Below, in pieces: positions 54,300 through 64,000 of a stretch of 64,000 nucleotides of DNA. Location of the stretch: assembly GCA_933228895.1 (NCBI GenBank), contig OW121846.1, forward strand, positions 113,043,054 through 113,107,053, given 5' to 3'. Origin of the DNA: Platycnemis pennipes. Lineage: Eukaryota > Arthropoda > Insecta > Odonata > Platycnemididae. Positions within the stretch are counted from its first letter, which is position 1. Each line of letters opens with the position of its first letter. The notes below the pieces were generated by a model. The model did not search any database, was not told the origin of the DNA, and saw only the letters and a program-made list of their open reading frames with translations. Both the position numbers and the translations under genes were made by a program.

Positions 54300-54309
54300 C
54301 CTTTTAAGG
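54300..54309. promoter_or_regulatory. CArG box (SRF-binding consensus)
   Basis: CCTTTTAAGG is a perfect CC(A/T)6GG site, 131 bp upstream of the ATG of the transgelin-like gene. In vertebrates, CArG boxes drive transgelin (SM22) through serum response factor. Conserved use here is inference; a perfect site at this spacing by chance is possible but uncommon. Confidence 0.55.
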
Positions 54310-54440
54310 ACAACAAGCCCCGCCTTGTAAGCGGGCGGAGTTCGCTGAGTCGCTGGAGCCGCTAAACCGGATGGTACCCGTGAACGACCACTTGTTGTCT
54401 GTGAGAAAGTGAATGCGGGTTAGTTTCTTGACACAGTATC
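54310..54440 (+). promoter_or_regulatory. Core promoter / 5' UTR of the transgelin-like gene
   Basis: A relatively GC-rich stretch between the CArG box and the ATG. No TATA box is obvious. The transcription start cannot be fixed. Confidence 0.4.
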
Positions 54441-54491
54441 ATGGCGTATCACGGTCCCTCCTACGGCCTGAGTCGGGAGTGCCTAATGAAG
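54441..54491 (+). CDS. Transgelin-like gene, coding exon 1
   Basis: 17 codons from ATG to AAG, then GTGGGTG as donor. Too short to show as an open frame, but the peptide GPSYGLSRE is diagnostic for the family. Confidence 0.87.
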
Positions 54492-57400
54492 GTGGGTGCT
54501 TAAACATTAATATTACAGATGTTCAAAATTGGCATATATGCATGTGACAACCATCTGTTCTGTGAGCTGAACATGTGGCACCAATGGTTGGATCTTGTTA
54601 CGCTATAATATATACTTGGTTCACTTTCTTTGGGAAGGAGACGGCTGCATTCATTCCCATTAGCGTGCAGTTTTTGAGCATGAGTATATGGGACTTGCTT
54701 TTAAATAGGTTGTACCTATTTTTCTGGTTTTTTATCTCAAGACCCAAGTGGCCCATTTTATGGAAAACTTCTATTTGGGCCTTGTTTGTATGATATTTTC
54801 CCGCATTGAAACAAAGGGATCACCACCAAATTATTGAGTGCTAGTTAATCTGATTTGGCTCTTGTGCAAACAAAATATATAAGTACTACAATGATGGACA
54901 AGATATAGCGGCGTTCGCGGTGTTATATGAGTATGCTGTGCCAATTTTCCTCCGTAGGTGAAAGAAAATTTTCACGAAATGTGTTATTTTATTTAGTTTT
55001 CGTTGCTCACTGTTTTGTTACCGTGAAACTTGCGGTGACAATATACGTGGAGAGCGCGAAGATTGGTTTTCAGTGGCTCGAATGCCATACAAGAGATTTC
55101 TGAAAATATTGTGTTGGTGATATCAGTATTGATGTAATTGTGGTACTTCAAATGATTGTAACACCTCGAAGTGAAAAATCTAAGTTTCCTTAGAATTCTT
55201 AGTGGTCACGGTTGAGAGACAGAATTTTCCCACATCGATAAATAGCACGAAATGAATCATTATGTCAACGAAAAGGAGGCAATGTGTTTGGGGTGATGCG
55301 TCAACGAATGCATGCTTTGGATTTGTTCCTCGCAAGTTTCCCCATTTGGAAATTTCTCTTATTTTGCGGGTACTGCCAATATTCCAAGATAATTAAGAAA
55401 TCATACAGAGCATGGCATACGGGTTTATTTCAATTTAACGCAGTGATGCCTGTTTTAGTGGAATTTATGAAGTTACAGGAGCTGATTCAATCAAAAGTTG
55501 GTCGTGTGCTGTAGATGGTCAACTTCTTATGGTATTTTCAACTGAAGATTTTTATAAAGATCGTGTTACATTGTTGACATTTCTCATATAATTGGTATAG
55601 TACCAGTTTTGTAACTGGGACCCGATCAGGGACGTTCGCTCTCGCGCTGTCGTTTTTTCTTAACTGCCCTAAAGGAGCACGGAAACGAGGTCGCGATTCT
55701 TCTCATTGTTGTCCGGTGCTGCAAATCACCATTGCCTATTAGTTGAATGTGAGGTTTTGGCAGTTTATGGGATCGCTTCTGTGGTGATTACTTTGGTGAT
55801 GTTCATCACCGGTGATGGACGTTACCAGGGATTGGAATCCATATAGCTTTCAAAGCTGAATGTTCAAAACAGGGATTCAAGGCGAGTAGTTCAACGACAG
55901 TAAAACGAGTTCCGATGGGTTACCAGAGGCAATCTCTCATGGGCGAATGCGCAAACATGACCGCGAATTTCAAGCAATGGCAAACTTTACGATGAAAATC
56001 TATATAACGGGATATTGAATATTAATAAAAAAGATTGTAATATGTATGTTTATGATGTTATTCTTAATTACAAAACAAGAGGTTTAACATTGGTTGTAAT
56101 GTTATTTGTATTCAATAGGGTAGCCTCAGTTGATATTTCTTCTGTTGATTGTTACGTAAACTAGGGTTGCCTTTAAGGTTACCTTATAGAATTGGAAAGA
56201 CATTACAACTGAGATGAAACTTTTTGCTTATTTCACAGATGATTATGTAGAAGCATTTTGTACTGAGGTTTCCCTATTAAATCCAAATAACATACCACCA
56301 GTGTTACACCTAATGTTAACGTCATGGATGATAGAAGCATTATGAGCTGATGTTATCCTTTGAGGGAACCCTATTGAATCTGATTCAAATTAATTCTATT
56401 GTTTACATTACTGTTGATTGAAGCAATACAAACATAACCCAATTCAATCTGATGTATCATTGCCATTAATGTAAAACCTATTATGTTGTTGAAGGAAGCC
56501 ATATAAATGGGGTAGTTTACCATTTTTTTAAAATTGCCGAATCTGATAGCGTTTGTAAAATAAAAAGGCCCGTATTTTTCCGTTCTTTGATCCGTCAATT
56601 ATTTCTCGAGTTGTAAGAGGCGAAAAACTGATGTTTTTAACTCTTTCGGAAAAGTGGGTGTGGTGCAACCTCTGACGTATATCGACTTCGTCCAATCACA
56701 ACCGAGCCTGCAAAGCTACTTTGCCTTATCACAGAGGGGGGGACACAGCTGGCTCGGCCAATGGGAGCGATTACGACAGCATCTGTGCGAGCAGACCTTC
56801 TGAGAATCCCCCTCCACTCCCTTCCCCTCCCCTAAAAGCAGTCAAGGACGGGAGGAAAATGACGTCAATGTTATCAAGGCAGCATTTTCGGTGGGCGTCA
56901 CCTTTTGCTTATTTAAATTTTTGATTTATGAGTGAAGGATTGTGGTTAGAAGATTAATTCTTTCACTAAAATTCTTTTTTCGTTTCCATCTAACGATTTC
57001 GTGTACAAAATTTTGATTTCGGTTCCGAGTAAACGCCCCCATTGAGGTTGCCTTCAGGTTCCCTTAGAGTATAGCTATTAAAACCAAATAACATTGCCAT
57101 AATTACCTGAGGATTCCATTGGGGTTTCTCTTTTATATCTGAATAAATTTACAATGAACGTTTAACCGGTGCTGCTATTATGGCTATTACACTTGAGGGA
57201 AATTAACTTTGCATAATTGATTAAAAACCAACCTGAGTCACCATTTTGGCTTGGCACACAGTTGTTAAATCATTCAAAATAGTAGTCCTATTATTTATGT
57301 TACGGATGAAAGAAGCAATATAAACTGAGGTTGCCTTTGAGGTAACCTTATTGAATCCAAATAACTTAGCAAATATATGATACTTATGGTTTTTTAGTGG

Positions 57401-59053
57401 AGGTTATTAGTTTAAAATGTTACTGAAAGGGGACTCTAGTAAGCAGGTTGCCTTGAGATTACCCCTATCTCCATTTTCTTAAATGGTGGTTGTCTACACA
57501 GATTGGGACACACTCATCCTGTAGGTGAGCGCCTAGTGAGGATTTAGTTTGTGAGGTGGATGCAGGGGCCACATGTGAGACATTGTCTTAACAAGCAGAC
57601 AAATACACGGCATTTAATGCAACTTCAAATGCCTCCACAGGCAAGAGACATTACCATTTCAAAATCTTTAGTTCCTCAAGGTAGAGAGTAACTCAAGTGA
57701 AATAATATATGGGAAAAACATATAGGAATATAATTTAGTTTGGGTGGTAACAGTTATTGAAAGGGATAGAAAAAGTGGGCATAAATGGAGTCTGGTTGCA
57801 GAAGTGGGTGTAACTAGAGTCTGGCTGGGTAAGTGGTCACTATCTAAGGTGAGTAATGGAAGGGCACGTAACCTATTTTCAGAGCTGAAACTTGCAAAAT
57901 CAAAGAATGAACACCTTAATGAAATCGATGTAAATGTTAATGTGAACTCTGTTAAATGTGATATTTTTAACCCCTTTAGCAAGGAATACATTTTTCCTCT
58001 CCACTCCCTTGGTGGGGAACACAATGTACCCTGAGAGCACACTAAAAATTGTAGATGTCTAAATTTGGTCTATGTAGCATCTACAGATAACTTCACTGAA
58101 GTTTGCTCTAGACCAAGAATAGACCTGATGTAGACATGATAATTAAGTCCAAATGATAGACATGGTAGACCAAATTTGAAACCAAAAATTATCAACCAAA
58201 AAATATATAACATAATATGTTTTAAATAGTTCACCATGAGACTCGTTTAAATATTTATAAAAAACGGAATTGCTGGTACACAGGCAAACGTTATTTCATC
58301 ATTATCAGTCCATTACCATGCTTAACTCTTTTACTGTGGGCCCCAAGCATGAAAAATGTTTACCGTGAGCGGCAGTAATTTTCTTTCATGAATAGGTTAT
58401 AATTTTGGCATTTGATACATAGACCGTTTTACCTAGAAACGGCTGGCACTGTGACAAAGTTCAGATTGCAATGGAGGAGCGGGAAGTAAATTGGAGGGCC
58501 ATAGCTGGAAATGGAAAAACTGAGTGGGAAAAAAAAACCGAGGAGGCGGTGCATTTGAAAAAGAGAAGACACAACGCACAGGTGCGTCCTTTGCTTATTG
58601 GGCTAGATTTAGGTGGACGCTTTGGTGTGTCCTCCTCAGCGAAAGTGTTAAACAATATCACCCGGGAGAAATTCCTCTCATGTGGCCAAGTTGGCTGCGC
58701 TTGCTTTGGAAGTTTTCTTTTGTTATAAATCGTGCCCTTGCATGGAAATGCGATAAACACACATATGTAGACATTCTAACACTTTAGTTTCTTTCAATCT
58801 TGGGAGGCTTATGGATGTGTCATTTTACTAGTGGTGAAATGGTTGAATTTGTGTTAAGTGTCATCCACATACGTAATGCAAGTGCATCTGTCTTTCAGTC
58901 TCAGGCTAAATTCAACATGGAGAGAGCTCAAGAGGCAGTGAAATGGATTGAAGAAATGCTGGGACGACCTTTGGAAATGCCGAAGCCACAATTGGGGATG
59001 AGGGACCAGTTAGATTTTGCAGCTGCACTGAAGGATGGTGTTGCCCTTTGTGA
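54441..59053 (+). CDS. Transgelin/myophilin-like calponin-homology protein, 5' part (exons 1-2)
   Basis: Join 54441-54491 and 58899-59053; the rest lies beyond the window. Exon 1 reads MAYHGPSYGLSRECLMK, matching the family's N-terminus (xxGPSYGLSREV). Exon 2 continues SQAKFNMERAQEAVKWIEEM and then DQLDFAAALKDGVALC, the start of a single calponin-homology domain (W.E....G.PL, LKDG..LC). It ends two bases into the next codon at GA|GTAAGT. Donor GTGGGT and acceptor TCTTTCAG give a phase-0 junction. Such proteins bind actin and stabilise filaments in muscle and non-muscle cells. A CArG box precedes the gene. The 4.4-kb intron contains a MITE and a decayed tandem repeat. Confidence 0.87.
54492..56138. 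other. Intron 1 of the transgelin-like gene, 5' part
   Basis: No coding frame with family resemblance and no repeat boundary recognised. Regulatory content, which intron 1 often holds in this family, cannot be judged by eye. Confidence 0.45.
56139..57460. repeat. Decayed tandem repeat in intron 1, interrupted by a MITE
   Basis: A loose unit of roughly 90-130 bp recurs at about 56139, 56240, 56323, 56403, 56470, 57041, 57300 and 57420. The best copy contains GAAGCAATATAAACTGAGG, then GGTTGCCTTTGAGGTAACC, then TTGAATCCAAATAAC. The second piece is an imperfect palindrome. The ~520-bp MITE sits inside the array. Confidence 0.55.
56509..57040 (-). mobile_element. ~520-bp MITE family, copy 3 (inverted)
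   Basis: The reverse complement aligns with copies 1 and 2 from GGGGGCGTTTACTCGG at its 57040 side to GGTAAACTACCCC at its 56509 side. It lies in intron 1 of the transgelin-like gene, within a run of older repeat units that appear on both sides of it. Confidence 0.8.
57461..58898. other. Intron 1 of the transgelin-like gene, 3' part
   Basis: Open frames at 57744-58034 (plus, 96 codons) and 58471-58787 have no recognised domain and no matching splice context. They are taken as chance or as traces of unidentified repeats. Confidence 0.4.
58899..59053 (+). CDS. Transgelin-like gene, coding exon 2
   Basis: 51 codons plus two bases. A second acceptor (TCTCAG) lies six bases further in frame and would drop Ser-Gln. 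Exon 2 starts the CH domain. Confidence 0.88.
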
Positions 59054-59129
59054 GTAAGTATCATCCCTTTCCTAGCTCAGCTTTAAACTAGCACTCAGAG
59101 TCAATGGACATCCAGGAAGAAACCTCATA

Positions 59130-59220
59130 AAAAATAGAAAGTAAGAAAAGCAGGACTCTCATTTGAAAATTTGTAGCTTTCAACTGTTTCTGCAGCCTTC
59201 ATCAGATAGAGTAAGACTGG
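59130..59220 (-). repeat. Possible PLE end fragment with hammerhead-like words
   Basis: On the minus strand CTGATGAAGGCTGCAGAAAC is followed by AGTTGAAAGCTACAAA. CTGATGA and GAAAC are correctly ordered, but helix II is too short to be convincing. It may be a degenerate Penelope terminal repeat in intron 2 of the transgelin-like gene. Confidence 0.35.
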
Positions 59221-60566
59221 AATGTGCAGCAAGAGTGGAGAAAGGTGAAGGAAGTTGGGGGATGAAGAGGGTGGGAGAGAGGAGAGGGGCTAATGCTGGA
59301 TGTTGAAACTGGGACTTTCAAACGTAAGAAGCACCCATATGTGAGCCATTTCGTGTGTCCCGACTTGTATTGCTTGTGTGTTCAGGAAGGGATACCAGTA
59401 CAGATAAGGAAAAGCACTCGTCAAAATGGAGGCAATGGGAAGTGGAGAGTATAGGAATCAGAAAAGAAGGTGAGGAATTTGGTGAAATTAGTGGAAGATC
59501 AGCGATTGTTCATCTGATGGACTGGGGTTCTACTCTTACCAACATAAAATGTGGTGCATATGCTGCAGGTATGAAGGTAGACAATATTTTTGGATGGGCA
59601 AGTGACCTGAGAGAGAGGGAGTAAAGTGATGAGGAGGTGTGGGGAGGTAAGAGCAGACTGCATGAATAAACAGGTTTTGCATCTGGGAAGCTTGCAAGAA
59701 GAAGGCCTAGGGAGAGGGAATTTGGAAATGCGATAGAGAGGGTCGAAGGATTATAAAATCTTTTTTAAATTGGGTGGTCATCTGTAGGAAATGGAGGAGT
59801 GATGAGGAATAAAAGAGGAAGTGACATGAATTTTTAAATATGGGAGAGAGATCTTTGGGAAGAGTTTAAAGTGGGATCTGCAAAGAAACTGGTGCAAAGA
59901 TTTGTGCAAATTTTGATGAGTTTCCTCTATCTCTTGAGTCATTCATTTCCTTAAGGCAAAGTGATTTCAATTCCTTGCCCAGAACAAAATCAGCATTTGA
60001 AATTTAGGATTAGAACAACAGGTGGTGTAGCAGTCCCCTATACAATTGTGTGTTCCACCCCTTCTTCTATATTCCAGTCTGCTTGCTCACTTATTTTACT
60101 TCTTCCTTTTGCTCTGCGGGTGCTTATCACTTCCCTGTTACCCAGCTGGCAGGATAATCCTTTCAATGCACATGTATGGGATCCTGAGAGGGACTAACTC
60201 TTTTTTCTTATCTTTTAAAACTTCTGGGAAGTAGCCATGTGTTTGAAGGGTGTGGTCATTTGGTATAGAGAAGTGAGTTTAGGTGCATCATTTCAGTGTG
60301 CTCTCATCGTTGAGAGAGAGTGTGTGAAAGATCTGATGCATTATTTTATGCATTGGAGACACCATCATGACCATTGTGTGACCTCTTATAAATTAATGAC
60401 ATGAATATGTAACAGGAGTAAGTGAAGCTTCTATCAAGTAGCTACCATCAACAATTTTTATGATCTCTCCTTGATTTTGAATCATGACCAGAAGTGACTA
60501 CTTTCGGCACATTATTTATAGAACAATGAAATGAAGGTCTCTACAGCTGTAAGCAATAGCAAATGA
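59221..60566. other. Intron 2 of the transgelin-like gene, unannotated
   Basis: Purine-rich patches (59220-59300). No gene or defined repeat recognised. The frame 59355-59624 has no family resemblance. Confidence 0.4.
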
Positions 60567-60944
60567 AGAAAAATATCCCCAAAGCCGTCTCTTTAAGGGG
60601 GCAGAGGAGTAAAAATGGGGTAAGGGGGAAGGAAGGAGTATATACAAAGTAAGGGAGCTCTCAATCGCATGTACAGAATCAAGCAAAGAATTTAAATGGC
60701 AGTAAATGACACATTCACACACTCACTCACAATGTTACAAACCGTAACACTCAAAATTAAGGGATCCAAGGTAAAAATAAAAACGAACAGTGACTCACAC
60801 AATCACTCACTCAGGTTTGTGTACAAAATACAGTCACCTTCGTGATTTCAATCACACACACAAGCAGGGTTTACAAGGATTTCTCCAACGCCAGTGACCC
60901 TTCATACACGCAAGATAAAAATAAAAGTGGCGGATAGTAAATTG
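60567..60944. mobile_element. Foldback element family, copy C (one arm)
   Basis: Starts AAATATCCCCAAAGCCGT like copy B. It follows the same block order through GGAGCTCTCAATC, ACTCACTCACAATGTTACAA, AAAATTAAGG and CAGTGACCC, and stops abruptly at about 60944. No inverted partner follows, so it is a half element. Confidence 0.75.
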
Positions 60945-61250
60945 ACTTACTTTGTATTAGACTCGTACCAATACCTCTTTTCCGATACCAAACCGATACC
61001 CCGATACCAGTGGCCGATACCGATAGTATTATTTGCAGATACCTTACTTATTTTTCTAAAAAAATTTGATAAGTATTTCCTACTCGTGAAGTCAATTCAG
61101 TAATCAAAATTGTTTTAAAAGAGCACCTAATTATTGAGAGAAATGACACAAACAATTATTTTTGCTATTCTTACAATTATCACTGGAATTGGATTTATAC
61201 ACTAAGCCCTCTTGTATTTGTAAATACTGAAAATTATTTTTAAGAAATAA
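60945..61250. repeat. CGATACC-rich fragment
   Basis: At 60960-61045 the word (C)CGATACC recurs five or more times, in a pattern like reiterated subterminal motifs of hAT elements. No paired end is seen. It abuts the truncated foldback copy. Confidence 0.35.
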
Positions 61251-61252
61251 GA

Positions 61253-61337
61253 GCTGCTGAACATGCTCAGCAGCTCTTATTTGAATGTATTGCTCATTGA
61301 TATATTATTGACACGGCTGCTGAACATGCTCAGCAGC
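61253..61337. repeat. Pair of 22-bp quasi-palindromes
   Basis: A 22-bp block starting GCTGCTGA and ending TCAGCAGC occurs at 61253-61274 and again at 61316-61337. Each is nearly self-complementary. The intervening 41 bp is AT-rich. Function unknown. Confidence 0.7.
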
Positions 61338-61948
61338 AAAGAGGGGTATTCTATCTGGGCCATAGCACTAGTTTCTGCAAATATTTGCTCAGGAAACTCT
61401 AAACCTCCATGTAAAACCAATTACAGTGGACTCTCATTAGCACGTTTTTGTAGGGACACGAAATCCTGAACATGGTAATGAGGAAAACTTGCTGAACAGG
61501 TTAGGCCTTCTCGGGTTATGTTGAAGACATATGTGTGGGTAGCATAACCTCCAGGGACCAATACGCATGCCATCTAGTTAGTTCATTGCTGGCATTAATT
61601 TATTATAACAAAGTTTCATTTTCAATTATTACGCCTCCCAAAATATATGTACAATACCTTGCGTTGATGTGCACTCGATAATTAATGATGACTATATGAC
61701 CAAATAGCACATTTTTTGTATACTGTTCATGTAAAAAAGAATATATTGACTTGCTTTGAGGCTTGGTATCCCAAAGAAGGAAGAAGCGAAATTCATAGAG
61801 AGCATATCAGCATGTAGTAAATTTAGCCTTTCGTTTAAATCAGGTACCAAACTTTTTTTAATAATTACTTTTGAGGCATGTTTTTACAGTGAGGATGGAA
61901 AATAGTACATTTCTTAGAGTCACAGAGGCCAGCGTCACTTAGGAGATT
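61338..61948. other. Unannotated DNA
   Basis: No gene or clear repeat recognised. Confidence 0.45.
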
Positions 61949-61956
61949 GTCATAAC

Positions 61957-63847
61957 TAGAGATGGGACATTCGAATCCCTCGAATCTTGAAAAAGATTCG
62001 AGAAACGAATACTCGAATCTTTGTGCTATTTTCATCATTCGAATCTTTCGAATCCTAAAATATAAATAAACACCAAATTCTTTATGTAATAACTTAGAAC
62101 ATTAGTTTCGACCGATAAAAACGTTCATTACAAATAAGGTTAAACCTCGCTTTTACGTCCCCGCAATTTATGTTTTCCCGCCATTAACGACTTTTCCTTC
62201 AAGTCCTAATAATTTTCATATGTCCGCAAATAACATCTTCCCTTTATTTACACTAGCAAATTTTTGAATGGTTCGCCATTTGCGTTTTACTAGACGATTT
62301 TGCCGTGATTGTCGTACTGGTTGCATAACTGGTGGATGGACTCAACGCTCCGTGAAAGACTAAGTAAAAACTCATGCAGTAGGTTACCACTATGAAAGAT
62401 AAATATAATTTTCTCAGATGTGCCACCAGTGATTGTGACCTCGCTCATCTGTGCAATTGTAATGCCGCGAGGGATTACAGTACACGTACGTCGTTTTTCT
62501 CGCGATTGTTGTTCAGGTTGCATAACTCGCAGGTTGGCTGATGCTATCGCATAGGTGATGAAATTTTTCATTTATTTAAGAAGTGTATGCTTTTCAGCAT
62601 TTGCGGCCTTCTCTTTATTTTTTGGTTCGGCATTAATACAAATTTAAAAAAAATCCTCCAGCCAAACTTCATCCTCATGCATCCTGCGAACAAACCAGTA
62701 AAATCATCACGTTCTTCTCAACCTCGATTCTTAAGTAGCTTTGATAGGATAACATTATAGTCTCTCACACCTTCTTTTCTCATAATGTTTACCCTAAATT
62801 ACTAGCATGGCTGGACTCCTGGTCCCAGTTCATCCTTATCTATTTCCCTTCTCTTCTATTCCCAAGTTCCCTTGCCTATTGTTAGTGCCATGCAGTTCTT
62901 GTCATGTATTCATTACCCCTATGCTGAATCTCTTTTAAGTTCTATCAGCAGCTCTCCTGACTTAACACTAATGTACAGTATCACATTCCACTTCTTGCTG
63001 CTGAATAACCTTCTAACCTTTGAGTACAGGGTGCCTATATCCTCTCTCTGGAACCTCTCAACCTATTTACATTGACCTTTTTGCCACTTTTCTCTCACAC
63101 TCTTCATACCCCTCCTAAGTCTATTGCTTGTTTCCTTAAATTTTATTTCGCCTTGCTGTGTTTAAATCTTTCTATTTCCATCATGCCTCAATTTCCTCCA
63201 TAGTTTGTGCCAACACCCAATGTGTCTTGACCACTCTCATGTCTACTGCACCATACTGCTTGCTTTTCTGCATCTTTCCTCATACACCTGTAAACTAATT
63301 CCTGATATTCTCTCCAATTTACAACTACAATTTTTTCACACTGTTCCTAAACTTTGTTGAACCATATGTAATCTAGTTCATATATTTCCCCATGTCCCCC
63401 TGCATACAATGCAATACAATGTTTAACACACGTGTAATTGTCTCCTTCAAGCAGCTTGTCTATCGCTGTGAATGAGTCTTGAAGACGCGACAATATTGGA
63501 AAAAATATATCGTTTTTAAACATGCAATTCAGTATCAGTTTAATAACTTTTTGGAAACATATCATCGCTATGCCTCCTAGAACTTTCACATGCTTTCATT
63601 TCATGCAAAACATTTTGTGTATCATGTTTATTACTTATCTATTTTAGCTCTTCAAATCTTATCTGTATTATTGCAATAAAGAGTTGTATATTTGAAAACT
63701 ATTCTTAAATTTGTTTTTCATTAAATGCAGCTGCTAAAGTCTTTTCTTTCCATTATTATCAACTTTATATGTAGGATTCGAGAGATTCGAGAACCTCTTA
63801 GGATTCGGGTTCGGATTCGAGATAATTTAGGATTCGTCCCACCTCTA
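61957..63847. mobile_element. Non-autonomous hAT with reiterated TTCGAATC ends
   Basis: The TIR TAGAGATGGGAC is matched inverted at the right (GTCCCACCTCTA). An exact 8-bp duplication GTCATAAC lies at 61949-61956 and 63848-63855. TTCGAATC/GATTCGAG words crowd both ends (61970-62055 and 63770-63840). The 1.9-kb interior has no transposase. A pyrimidine-rich stretch at 62810-63330 may derive from another repeat. Confidence 0.93.
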
Positions 63848-64000
63848 GTCATAACAATATGAAATGCACAAATGAAAGGAAGTTTTGATAGAATATGAAT
63901 TGTACTTTTGCCAAGATGTCCGATAAGTTTCAAATATTTACTTATATTTGTTTAAGTTTTTCTAGTCAATTTATGAAACTGGGTTTTCTCTGTAAGTATG

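Noticed and set aside
57744..58034. 96-codon frame in intron 1 of the transgelin-like gene
   Set aside because: No recognised domain. It lacks splice sites fitting the phase-0 junction between exons 1 and 2.
59171..59210. Active hammerhead ribozyme
   Set aside because: Core words are present, but helix II is too short to form and no helix III dimer site is visible. Kept only as a remnant.

Overview
The window is eukaryotic nuclear DNA, almost certainly from an arthropod and most likely an insect; the species cannot be named from the sequence. The evidence is AT-rich intergenic DNA, GT-AG introns, two recognisable animal genes split into small exons, and a dense, layered population of class I and class II transposable elements typical of large invertebrate genomes. 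I see no bacterial operons, CRISPR arrays, intact tRNA genes or viral genes.

Host genes. (1) A complete four-exon gene on the minus strand (start 41088, stop 10156) encodes ribitol-5-phosphate xylosyltransferase 1 (RXYLT1/TMEM5). All splice phases agree and give a 412-residue type II Golgi protein. Its introns are 81 bp, 12.7 kb and 16.9 kb, and the two long ones hold most of the transposons in the window. (2) On the plus strand, a transgelin/myophilin-like calponin-homology gene begins at 54441 (17-codon first exon), has a second exon at 58899-59053, and leaves the window. A perfect SRF-type CArG box lies about 130 bp upstream of its ATG.

Layout. 1-8400: a decayed LINE (ORF1-like, endonuclease and RT pieces) split by a short-TIR element and by a ZMYM1-like hAT with perfect 8-bp target duplications. 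9640-41088: RXYLT1. Its 16.9-kb intron holds a hAT-like relic carrying a 5S-rRNA-derived SINE and a second hAT, a long foldback element, a tandemly duplicated LINE endonuclease fragment, a triple nest (long-TIR element > PIF/Harbinger > hAT), and a palindromic Penelope-like insertion with hammerhead-ribozyme cores. Its 12.7-kb intron holds a piggyBac-type element, tRNA-derived SINEs and an RTE-like LINE interrupted by a second hammerhead-bearing insertion. 41100-54300: a LINE scrap, a 4.7-kb hAT-like element enclosing another foldback copy, a ~520-bp MITE, a second RTE-like LINE, and two related Harbinger-type MITEs. 54300-64000: the calponin-homology gene, with an inverted ~520-bp MITE inserted in a decayed intronic tandem repeat, then a third foldback copy and a non-autonomous hAT.

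How it fits together. The host genes show no functional link to each other. The main story is transposon stratigraphy: exact target duplications (8 bp for hAT, TAA/TTA for Harbinger, TTAA for piggyBac, 12-13 bp for the Penelope-like insertions) date insertions relative to each other. The most notable items are the hammerhead-bearing palindrome, the 5S-derived SINE, the antisense exon-in-intron gene arrangement of the Harbinger element, the internally deleted but still open hAT reading frame, and the CArG box. Boundaries described as approximate were judged by eye.
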